From assembly GCA_016125095.1 (NCBI GenBank), contig WGMK01000015.1:1-64000 (forward strand): 64,000 nt of DNA. The letters are read 5' to 3'. Position 1 is the first letter of the stretch, and each line of letters opens with the position of its first letter. Below are positions 54,651 to 62,447 of the stretch, one piece after another. The notes under the pieces were generated by a model. It worked only from the letters and a program-made list of their open reading frames with translations. It was not told the DNA's origin and did no database searches. A program made the position numbers and the translations under genes. This DNA comes from Candidatus Hydrogenedens sp. (GTDB taxonomy: Bacteria > Hydrogenedentota > Hydrogenedentia > Hydrogenedentales > JAEUWI01).

Positions 54651-56018
54651 TTACAAATCCGAGAGTGTCGAGCGAAGCACCACCGCGTCCAGTTCGCTGC
54701 GCATCAGGACGATAGTGCGGCCGTTCGGCAGCTGAAGTGTCTCCTCGATCCCGTCAATCGGGCTTCGCACCGCTATCTCGTCGCGCAGCGCCAAGTCTCC
54801 GCCATCGGCCGTTGTGCTCCAAATGACCAAATGCCGGGGCGAGGTGGCATAGCCCAGGCTGAGATGACCATCGCCGTTCATGTCGCGGCAGAACAAATGG
54901 CGTACCGGCCCGCCGGGGTCGGACTGTAGTAGCCACCGCAGGGGTGCATCTTCTTGCGCGCGCCAAACCGCTTCGCCCTCGAATCGGCCGAACTCAGGAT
55001 TGTACCGGTGAATCTCCAGATAGACTGGCCACGCGCCTTCGCGCCAGTGCTGTAGCGCACCCGACCCCGGCAGCATGGAGCGCCGCGCTCTCCATACCAG
55101 CAAATCCTTGTGGCCGTCGCCATCGATATCCATCGTTTTGCCATCGTAAGGCAATGCCGGAAACCCCGGGTACTGGCGCACCGGGCCCAGGCCGCGCAGC
55201 CCCTCGGCCGTTGTCTGCTCGACCCGCACCAGGGTGCGAGGCTCCGGGGACGGCTGCGTATGGAAATATGCGCGGACTGGCGCCGGGGCGTCGTTCCGCA
55301 CATACATCCAGGGCCAGCGCTGGGGCGCGTCGTCGGGAACCGACACCCACTGGCCGGGTGTACCCAGCCGCTGGGGCACGGCTTCCGCGGCATCGACTCC
55401 GGCGGCCGCGGGAAAGCGTGCCACGCGATTGACCACGAATTGCGCCGGGCGCGAGTCTTCATGGGCGCCGGCGGATCGTTGGAGTTGCGCCACGCGCGGC
55501 GCGGCCGGTGGTGCCGTCTCTCCAAGCGCTTCCCCCGTGGAGCCAACCAGCCGTATACCGCCCGGGCTGGGTATCTGGTACCGGATACCATCGGCAGTCT
55601 TACGCAGCAGCGGAAAAGGAACAGGACTTGCGGCGGGCTCGGAGAGCGGTTCTGGCAACGCCAGCACGTCGCGCAGACTGGTGGCCGGATCGCCGCCGAG
55701 GGGCATCCACACCAGCCGATCGGAAAGCAGTACATAGAGCCCCGCGCCGCCGCCCAGCGGCATGCTGGCGTCGCTGGCTGGCGCTGCGCCCGGCTCCACC
55801 GCCCAGGCCTGCGCCGGCAGTTGCGTCTCGATCATCGGGCCCGGCGCACCAATCTCCGTCAGCCGGAGCCGCCCCCCGCCGAGAAACCCGATCTCCGGCT
55901 TGCCGTCGCCTTCCGCGTCGCAAATAAAGGCGCGCTCGTTCTCGGTGGCGTAGGGATAGGCCACGGCTTCGACCCGGCCCAGCAGCCCCGCAGCGAGCAT
56001 TATCGCCGCGGCAATCAT
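54651..56018 (-). CDS. Exported FG-GAP/VCBS-like protein, copy 2
   Basis: This 455-residue protein has a short signal peptide (MIAAAIMLAAGLLGRVEA). Calcium-type FG-GAP/VCBS loops are visible in CDAEGDGKPEIGFLG, DIDGDGHKDLLVWRA and DMNGDGHLSLGYA, suggesting a beta-propeller. The ATG overlaps the stop of the paralogous upstream gene (ATGA). It is last in a four-gene operon headed by an ABC transporter. It is probably a cell-envelope protein of unknown ligand. Confidence 0.65.
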   Translation of the reverse strand: MIAAAIMLAAGLLGRVEAVAYPYATENERAFICDAEGDGKPEIGFLGGGRLRLTEIGAPGPMIETQLPAQAWAVEPGAAPASDASMPLGGGAGLYVLLSDRLVWMPLGGDPATSLRDVLALPEPLSEPAASPVPFPLLRKTADGIRYQIPSPGGIRLVGSTGEALGETAPPAAPRVAQLQRSAGAHEDSRPAQFVVNRVARFPAAAGVDAAEAVPQRLGTPGQWVSVPDDAPQRWPWMYVRNDAPAPVRAYFHTQPSPEPRTLVRVEQTTAEGLRGLGPVRQYPGFPALPYDGKTMDIDGDGHKDLLVWRARRSMLPGSGALQHWREGAWPVYLEIHRYNPEFGRFEGEAVWRAQEDAPLRWLLQSDPGGPVRHLFCRDMNGDGHLSLGYATSPRHLVIWSTTADGGDLALRDEIAVRSPIDGIEETLQLPNGRTIVLMRSELDAVVLRSTLSDL

Positions 56019-57448
56019 GGCCGCGCCTCCGAGAGGAAGGGCAGCAGACGGGTGATCGTGCCCTCGCTGGTGGACTCTTCCACGGCGATGAGCGAGGGCA
56101 ATCCTTCGCGCGGTACCGTACGCAGACGCGCGGTCGGCGATGGACCCACCACCCACTCGGGAGAACCGCCCAGTCCTTGTTCCGACATTGCGTAGATCCC
56201 GAGTTGGCCGGGACGCTCGTGTACGATCAATTGCGACCAGTCGGCACCGGGCACTTGGAGTACGGGTGCGAAGGCCAAGAGGTCGCCGCGCAGCAGCGCA
56301 TCGAGCCGGGGCCCCCGGTTGGCGGGCGGCTCGTCCAGCTGAATTTCAATTTCGTCGACCCATGCCGGGCGCGATGCGATGCCGTCAGCACCGCAGAGAA
56401 ACACCGCAATCCGCAGCCGGACGCGATCGCTGGTAAACAATCGCGAGAGCGATTCCTTCGGATCCGGGCCGATGATGCGAAACTCCTGCAGCACGAGGTC
56501 GAGTTTGTCGTCCGCATTCAAATGCGCCAGGGAAACCGCGCGCTGGTAGGCCAGGGGATCGGGGACATCCCACTGCCGCTCGCCATCGGGGCGTATCAGC
56601 TTCAGCACGCGCCGGGATTCGCTGATCAGGCCTGCGTCGGATTCCCGCGTTGACACTTGTGCGAATACCGGTTCGCGCGCCTCGGGATCGATAAAGACCG
56701 GGTAGGCATCCGCTGGCAAGGCCAGCGGCCGCCTTTCGCCGGATGCGCCAGAGTGCAAGACGTACACCGCGCCAGAGCCGTATACATCGGGGGCCAATTG
56801 CACGCTGGCCCAGCGGCCATCGGGAAACTGAAAGTGCTCGAAGGAACTGCGGAACTCGCCTTGAGCCAGGCCGGAGGAGCCGGTGGAAAACAGGTCCGTG
56901 GAGGCTACCAGCCGCAATTGCGGCTCCGGTTGATAGAGTAACGTGAGCGGTTCGCTCTCGCTCGGGCGCACTTGCCATACGCCGGACTCGGTGCAATGCA
57001 CGAGGCAGAGGTCGATACCCAGGGCCGGTTGCTCCGATTCCCAGGTTTCTGCCCCGGGCCACGCCCAGGCGCCGCGCCAAACTTCGGCCCAAGTATCTTC
57101 GTCGCTCAGCCGGAACAGCGCGAGGCCCGTGCGGTCCTTCACGGCAAGCAGGTCGCGGTCGGCATCGGGTACCAGCGCGGCAATCGCTCCGCCCGGCGCA
57201 ACGGCTTCGTACCAGACCGGGGTCTCCGCTTCGGGCAGCGGTATCGGGCGGAATGCGCCTTCCTCGTCCGAGAGCGCCAGGTGGTCGGAAAAGAGAAACT
57301 GGTACGGGGCTTCCGCATCAAACCGGCAGACTTGGGCATTCATGCTGGGCTCGCCCGTCAGCCAATGTGCCGGCGATACCCGCAGCTCTGGCACGACCAC
57401 GCCCGCCGGACCGGCCGCCAGCAGGCAGCACGCGAGCAGCAGGGTCAT
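56015..57448 (-). CDS. Exported beta-propeller-like protein, copy 1
   Basis: The 477-residue protein has a signal peptide (MTLLLACCLLAAGPAGVVV; the Cys pair could allow lipidation but the lipobox is not convincing). FG-GAP-like turns appear in VPDADRDLLAVKDR and LNADDKLDLVLQEF. It resembles its downstream neighbour in size and layout and is translated with both neighbours through ATGA overlaps. Function unknown; its strict coupling to the ABC permease suggests a role in the same envelope process. Confidence 0.6.
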   Translation of the reverse strand: MTLLLACCLLAAGPAGVVVPELRVSPAHWLTGEPSMNAQVCRFDAEAPYQFLFSDHLALSDEEGAFRPIPLPEAETPVWYEAVAPGGAIAALVPDADRDLLAVKDRTGLALFRLSDEDTWAEVWRGAWAWPGAETWESEQPALGIDLCLVHCTESGVWQVRPSESEPLTLLYQPEPQLRLVASTDLFSTGSSGLAQGEFRSSFEHFQFPDGRWASVQLAPDVYGSGAVYVLHSGASGERRPLALPADAYPVFIDPEAREPVFAQVSTRESDAGLISESRRVLKLIRPDGERQWDVPDPLAYQRAVSLAHLNADDKLDLVLQEFRIIGPDPKESLSRLFTSDRVRLRIAVFLCGADGIASRPAWVDEIEIQLDEPPANRGPRLDALLRGDLLAFAPVLQVPGADWSQLIVHERPGQLGIYAMSEQGLGGSPEWVVGPSPTARLRTVPREGLPSLIAVEESTSEGTITRLLPFLSEARP

Positions 57449-58236
57449 AGCGTGACGTCCCGGTAAACCATGCGCCAGGCGCCAGCTGCGGCCGATACGG
57501 CAATCGTGCAGCCGCAAATAATGCCGCCGATGATCATCGGGCGCATCCACGGTCCGGCGAAACCGTCGCAGAGTTCCGCGTAGTATACCCAGGGCGTCTC
57601 AAGATAGGTGGTGAATACATACGACTCGAGCCGGAGGGGATACTTCAGCGCCTCGATCGCAGCCCACACCCCGAGCACGGTGGCAGCCGCCCCCAGCGCG
57701 CTGCGAGAAAAACACGATACCGCCAGCGCCAGCGTGCCCGCCGTGAACAGCGGCACCCAGGCCGACACGCCGCAGATCAGCAGCACCTTCAACATGCGGT
57801 CTCCGGTGAACACGACATCGCCGCCGTAAATCACACCCGTCATGGGGCCGCCCGACATCGCCACCATCCAGCCGGAGAACAAGGTAACGGCCACCAGCAC
57901 CAGCGAGAACAGGGCGATCGCCGCCCACTTGGCCATGAAGAGCTCAAGCCGGTTGACGCGCCGCAGCACGAGGCCCCGCAGGGTTCCGTTGGCGGTCTCG
58001 CCGGCCACAAGCGTGGCGGCGAACAGCACGAGCAGCATGACACCGATCACGTTGAGCGTGGCGGGCGCAGCGTGCGCGATGTACAGGTACCGGCTCGACG
58101 CGGCGGCGGTCAGGTCGAACCGCAGCGATACCGCCGTGGTTAGCAGCGCGCAGAGCATGACACCCAGCCACACCAGGCGCTGCCGCACGGCCTTGTAGAG
58201 TTCCACCTCGAGGGCGCTCCAGAACCGCCGCGTCAT
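57445..58236 (-). CDS. ABC-2 type transporter permease
   Basis: This 263-residue membrane protein has six hydrophobic segments and the ABC-2 permease pattern: an amphipathic N terminus (FWSALEVELYKAVRQRL), first helix, a long loop ending AHAAPATLNVIGVMLLVLFAATLVAGE, and 'GTLRGLVLRRVNRLELFMAKW' as a coupling helix. It overlaps the ATPase gene and the first exported-protein gene by ATGA. Substrates of the family are varied (drugs, lipids, peptides, polysaccharides); none can be read here. Confidence 0.85.
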   Translation of the reverse strand: MTRRFWSALEVELYKAVRQRLVWLGVMLCALLTTAVSLRFDLTAAASSRYLYIAHAAPATLNVIGVMLLVLFAATLVAGETANGTLRGLVLRRVNRLELFMAKWAAIALFSLVLVAVTLFSGWMVAMSGGPMTGVIYGGDVVFTGDRMLKVLLICGVSAWVPLFTAGTLALAVSCFSRSALGAAATVLGVWAAIEALKYPLRLESYVFTTYLETPWVYYAELCDGFAGPWMRPMIIGGIICGCTIAVSAAAGAWRMVYRDVTL

Positions 58237-59171
58237 GACTCGTCGTCCTTGTCTTCCGGATGCGCCGCGGTGTCTTCCTCGACCACGCGCAGGAAGTATT
58301 CGCGAATCGACCGGCGGCGCGGAACGATGCCGGAAATCTGGTACCCGGCCTGCGTCAGAAACTGGTTCAATTGATGAATGGACTCGCCGTCCAGCACCAC
58401 ATCGACGCGCCCCTTGCGCGCCTCGGCGGACCGCACCCACTTCTGTTCGGACAGCTTTCGCGCGGCATTCTCCGCGCCGTCCAGCAGCACGGTCGCCCGG
58501 CTCTTGTCGTAGGTCAGCAGCGCATCGGTCTCTTCCACGCGCAGTAGCTCGCCGCGGTTGAGAATCGCCACACGGTCGGTCATCTGCTCGATGTGCTCCA
58601 TCTGGTGGCTCGCGATGAGAATGGTCACACGGCTTTCGTCCGACAGGCGGCGCAGGAGCCGGAAGAGGTCTTCCGCCGCCTCGACGTCCATCGCCGTGGC
58701 GGGTTCGTCCAGCAGCAGCACCTCGGGCTCGGTCAGCATGGCCAGCGCCAGGCACAGCCGCTGCAGGGTGCCATGCGACAACCGGCCCGCCGGGGTCCGC
58801 GCGAGATGCGCCAACTGCACCAAGTCCAACGCACGGCCCGTGCTCACCTGCGTCTGCGAGAGCCGGGCGTGAATCCACAGGTTCTGCTCCACCGTCAGGT
58901 TGCGGTACACCTGAGGCCGCTCCACCAGCACCCCCACCCGCTTCGCCAGCGCCGTGTGCCGCCGCGTTACATCCTGCCCGAATATCGTCGCGCTGCCCTC
59001 GGTCGGGCGCAACAACCCCGCCAGCAGCCCGATGAGCGTCGACTTCCCGGCGCCGTTGGGCCCCAACAGGCCCATAATCTCGCCGGGATTCACCTCGATG
59101 TTCACATGACGCAGCGCGGCGCGGCGTCCGAATCGCTTCGTCAGGTCTTTGGTTTTGATGCAAGGCGGCAT
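58233..59171 (-). CDS. ABC transporter ATP-binding protein
   Basis: The 312-residue ATPase has Walker A GPNGAGKST, Walker B VLLLDEP, the switch histidine in ILIASHQMEH, and a signature motif reading LSHGT in place of the usual LSGGQ. A C-terminal extension of about 95 residues follows the nucleotide domain, as in many ABC-2 exporters. It is first in the operon, divergent from a phosphodiester-glycosidase-like gene. The altered signature may slow hydrolysis but still allows ATP contact. Confidence 0.9.
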   Translation of the reverse strand: MPPCIKTKDLTKRFGRRAALRHVNIEVNPGEIMGLLGPNGAGKSTLIGLLAGLLRPTEGSATIFGQDVTRRHTALAKRVGVLVERPQVYRNLTVEQNLWIHARLSQTQVSTGRALDLVQLAHLARTPAGRLSHGTLQRLCLALAMLTEPEVLLLDEPATAMDVEAAEDLFRLLRRLSDESRVTILIASHQMEHIEQMTDRVAILNRGELLRVEETDALLTYDKSRATVLLDGAENAARKLSEQKWVRSAEARKGRVDVVLDGESIHQLNQFLTQAGYQISGIVPRRRSIREYFLRVVEEDTAAHPEDKDDES

Positions 59172-59288
59172 GGCCGGAATGGTAGCACGCGCGCCGAGCG
59201 CAATGCCGCTACGGAGGCCAACAGGACGAGCGCTGGACCTCGAGGGCAATGTGGTATGGTTCGCCCCAGTCAACCCCAAGGAAGCGAC

Positions 59289-60074
59289 ATGCCGAACCTG
59301 CAGAGACCGGCCACAATACTCTTCGTTGTGCTCTTGCTGGCGCAGACTGTGTGCGGCGCGGCCCCGACCCCGGTGACCACCTGGCCTGCATCGGCGCCGG
59401 GATTCGACCCGACAACGGTGAACGCCTATGTCGTGCATCCCGGCAAGGACGACATGCGCCTCTTTTGGCGCGACACTACCGGACGCGATTTCCGCACGGC
59501 GCCTGCGCTGGAGAAATCGCTTGCGGAAAAAGGCACGCGGCTCGTGCTCGCCATGAACAGCGGACTCTACCGCGACGACGAGGGCAGCCTCAGTCCGGTG
59601 GGCCTCCATATCGAAGGCGGCCAGGAACTGGTGCCGCTCGATCCGCTCGAATCCGGCAAGGGCAACTTCTACCTGCAGCCCAATGGCGTGCTGTGGTGGG
59701 GCGGCGGAAGTGCAGGAATCGTGACGACGCAGGCCTATGCTGAGGCAAAACTCTCGCCCGAGTACGCGCTGCAATCCGGACCGATGCTGGTGGTGAACGG
59801 TGCGCTCAACCCGACAATTGAAGATGCACGCAAGTCGAAGTACACGCGCGCGGGAGTAGGTATCACGCCCGATGGAAACTTGGTGCTCGCCTTCGCACCG
59901 TCGCGCCTGTCCCTCTACGAATTTGGCGTGGTGTTTCGCGATCAGTTGAAATGCACGAACGCCCTCTACCTCGATGGCGCCATCGTGAGCTTGTACAGCC
60001 CCGAGGCGAACGTGCGCCATTCCCACGGCCCCATGGCGGGCATCATCGCGATAGTTGATTCCTCCGCAAAATAG
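59289..60074 (+). CDS. Exported phosphodiester glycosidase-like (NAGPA/DUF2233) protein
   Basis: The 261-residue protein has AAGGAAG before its ATG and a signal peptide (residues 1-23, cleavage near CGA). The core follows the NAGPA/DUF2233 pattern: LVLAMNSGLYRDDEGSLSPVGLHI early, GNFYLQPNGVLWW, LQSGPMLVVNG, YTRAGVGITPDGNLVLAF and ALYLDGAIVSLY near the end. Members cleave sugar phosphodiesters on exopolymers or glycoproteins. It lies between two minus-strand genes, with 6 bp to the convergent arylsulfotransferase-like stop. Confidence 0.8.
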   Translation: MPNLQRPATILFVVLLLAQTVCGAAPTPVTTWPASAPGFDPTTVNAYVVHPGKDDMRLFWRDTTGRDFRTAPALEKSLAEKGTRLVLAMNSGLYRDDEGSLSPVGLHIEGGQELVPLDPLESGKGNFYLQPNGVLWWGGGSAGIVTTQAYAEAKLSPEYALQSGPMLVVNGALNPTIEDARKSKYTRAGVGITPDGNLVLAFAPSRLSLYEFGVVFRDQLKCTNALYLDGAIVSLYSPEANVRHSHGPMAGIIAIVDSSAK

Positions 60075-60080
60075 CCCGCG

Positions 60081-62255
60081 CTACGGCTGCTCGAGCCAGG
60101 TGAAAGCGCTGGTGTCGGGATATCGGATGGCCTCGAAGATGGCGGCAACGAGCGAGCCGTCGCTGCCTGCGTGGTTTGGGTTGCGCAGTTCCCATACGAT
60201 GGTGCCGTCGGGCGTGACCTCGAACGCGCGGCCCTGATCGGTCTCTGTTATCAGCGTGTTGCCGTTTGGCAGCCGCTGGTTCGAGCCGCAGGTCTTCGTG
60301 TAGAAGGGCGCCGTCCGGGTGCCGGTATAGTCCCAGACGATTTCACGCGTTACGGGATCGTATTCCAGTACGCGCGACACTTCGGAACCACCGCGTCGGC
60401 CGAAGGGACGCCCCAGGTTGTCGAACACCAGCAGGTGGCCATTGTCGAGCACGGTGGGCTGGTGCTGCCACATCCAGATGCCGGACGCCGCCCACTTGAT
60501 CGTCAACGCCTCGGGATCGACCACCGCTACCGTATCGGTGTATTTGAGCGACACCAGCCAGTTGCCCGACTTGAAAGCCGGAATCTGCTCGGCAAGCCGA
60601 TCGTCCAGCAGCTCGAGCGTATCGGCATGGAAGATGTCGCCCTCGAACGAGGTACGCGCAATCATTGATGCGTAGAAGGAATTCTCGAAGCACTCAAGCA
60701 GCGATACCCGTCGAATTTCCTCGCCCTGGGGCGAAAGGACCATCACATATTCTTCCAGCACGGGCGTGCTCGCGTTGATCCGCGGGATGATCTTCGGCTC
60801 GCGGTAGAGCACATACACATTGCCATCGCTCCCGATATCGAGGTCGTGATGAAATCCCCCCTTCTTCGCCCAGAGCACCTTGGAATCCTTGTCGATGCGC
60901 ACCAGCGCGCGGCCCTCGTGGATGGCCAGCAGGCCGCCGTCGGGCATCAGCCGCACGCGCCGCCAGGTGCCCTGCCAGTCGGCGCTCTCGGGCACCGGCT
61001 CATCGGGCCAGAGCGTGCGGTAGTCGCCGCGCCATTCGTGCAGCAGTGTGCCGTCGAGTGCGATAAGATACGCCGCCGCGCCGTGGCCGCTGACGTAGAG
61101 CGTGTAACCCGGTTGCGCCAGGCCTTCCTGATAGGTCACGCCGAGGCTCGTGTCCGACGCCTCGACGGTCGTGCTGCCGAGGTAGCCGATGGCGTCGAGC
61201 GCCTCAAAGGCCGACTCCGTGTCGCCGTCCAACTCCGACGTCGACGCCTGATCCACCGAGCCCCACCGGCCGCGCAGCGCTTCGACATCGATGTCGTCGG
61301 GCACGGCCGTTTCCCAGTCATCGGGCAGGTGCAGTTCAATGCGTCCAATCCGGAAGGTATTCGCTTCGCCCTCGTCCACATCGATACCGATGTTGTTGAG
61401 GTATACATTCTCCGCCAGCGCCGACGAGGCGGTCATCGCAAGCCGGGCGTACAACGATTCGGTCGTATCGGCCGAGTCGAGCACTTTCCAGCCCTCGGCG
61501 TTTATTTCATCTGAGCCGCGCAGCACGAGTTCGAGCGAGCGCTTCAGGTCCGGCTCCCAGAACTTGAGCAGCAGCGCCGTCGGGACCGCGTTCTCCTCAC
61601 GCAATTTCACCTGCACGCTAAACGGCAGCCGAGACATGCGGAAGCCCCGCACCTTGACCGCATAGGCGCTGCGGTCCTTGAAGCGCGACGCCCCGAGCTG
61701 CACCTTGGCCGTGCCGTCTTCGCGCTCCACGGCCACGAGTTCGCGCCCCTGGGCATTCAGGATTTCCTCCGGCAAGGGCGCGTCGCCGCGGTCGAAGCGC
61801 GATATGACGGCGTAGGGCGCGCCTTCCCAGAGTACAGCGCGGGTGGATTCGGGCAATTGGCGCGCGATTTCGTAGAGTTGCTCGACCGGAGACTCGTGCG
61901 CCATGACCAGCAGCGTCACCACGCGGCGGCCGTCCTTGGGATTGTCTTCGCCGGCCAGCCGCTGCGCGAGTTCGAGGGCCTGGGGCAGCAGCGTGTCGTA
62001 GCTCTTGGGCGTCGTCCAGTAGCGTGTTCCCAGCGCTTCCTCGAGATCGCTCAGTTCCAGCGCAGGCGCGCGCCATGCCGCGAGAAGCACAAGAAGGACC
62101 GTGAATCGAATCCAAAGGGGCGCGGGTGCACCCCTCCTGTCGTCCACGCGGTATCGCCTCGCACGATGCGTAGATTCGCTGGTGTGCACACCAGACTCCA
62201 ACCCTTGTTGCGGATACTGCTGCAAACGAGTGAGGCTCGCACAGGTACGCTTCAC
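60081..62255 (-). CDS. Membrane-anchored arylsulfotransferase-like protein
   Basis: I place the start at GTG 62255 because AAGGAGGA lies seven bases upstream; this gives 724 residues. A membrane segment (LWIRFTVLLVLLAAW) lies near residue 50, leaving the rest outside. Residues about 75-330 form a domain I do not recognise. The C-terminal half has beta-propeller repeats like arylsulfotransferases (ASST): MPDGGLLAIHEGRALVRIDK, GGFHHDLDIGSDGNVYVL, WQHQPTVLDNGHLLVFDN and RLPNGNTLITETDQGRAFEV, with the histidines expected in the active centre. It may move sulfate or simply bind; family members vary. Confidence 0.75.
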   Translation of the reverse strand: MKRTCASLTRLQQYPQQGLESGVHTSESTHRARRYRVDDRRGAPAPLWIRFTVLLVLLAAWRAPALELSDLEEALGTRYWTTPKSYDTLLPQALELAQRLAGEDNPKDGRRVVTLLVMAHESPVEQLYEIARQLPESTRAVLWEGAPYAVISRFDRGDAPLPEEILNAQGRELVAVEREDGTAKVQLGASRFKDRSAYAVKVRGFRMSRLPFSVQVKLREENAVPTALLLKFWEPDLKRSLELVLRGSDEINAEGWKVLDSADTTESLYARLAMTASSALAENVYLNNIGIDVDEGEANTFRIGRIELHLPDDWETAVPDDIDVEALRGRWGSVDQASTSELDGDTESAFEALDAIGYLGSTTVEASDTSLGVTYQEGLAQPGYTLYVSGHGAAAYLIALDGTLLHEWRGDYRTLWPDEPVPESADWQGTWRRVRLMPDGGLLAIHEGRALVRIDKDSKVLWAKKGGFHHDLDIGSDGNVYVLYREPKIIPRINASTPVLEEYVMVLSPQGEEIRRVSLLECFENSFYASMIARTSFEGDIFHADTLELLDDRLAEQIPAFKSGNWLVSLKYTDTVAVVDPEALTIKWAASGIWMWQHQPTVLDNGHLLVFDNLGRPFGRRGGSEVSRVLEYDPVTREIVWDYTGTRTAPFYTKTCGSNQRLPNGNTLITETDQGRAFEVTPDGTIVWELRNPNHAGSDGSLVAAIFEAIRYPDTSAFTWLEQP

Positions 62256-62447
62256 GGAGTTGTCCTCCTTCGGATTCACTTGGTGTGGTGCACGGCTGCT
62301 CAAGAGCGGCTCGCGCGCCGAGGGAGATGGTACCACGCCCACCGGTCCGAATGCTGCCATGCCGGTTTTCGGGCGGTTTTACGAAACCATGCCCCCGCCC
62401 TGACGGTCCAAGCCCGATATTGGGCACGCCCCGGGAAGGAATCTGAT

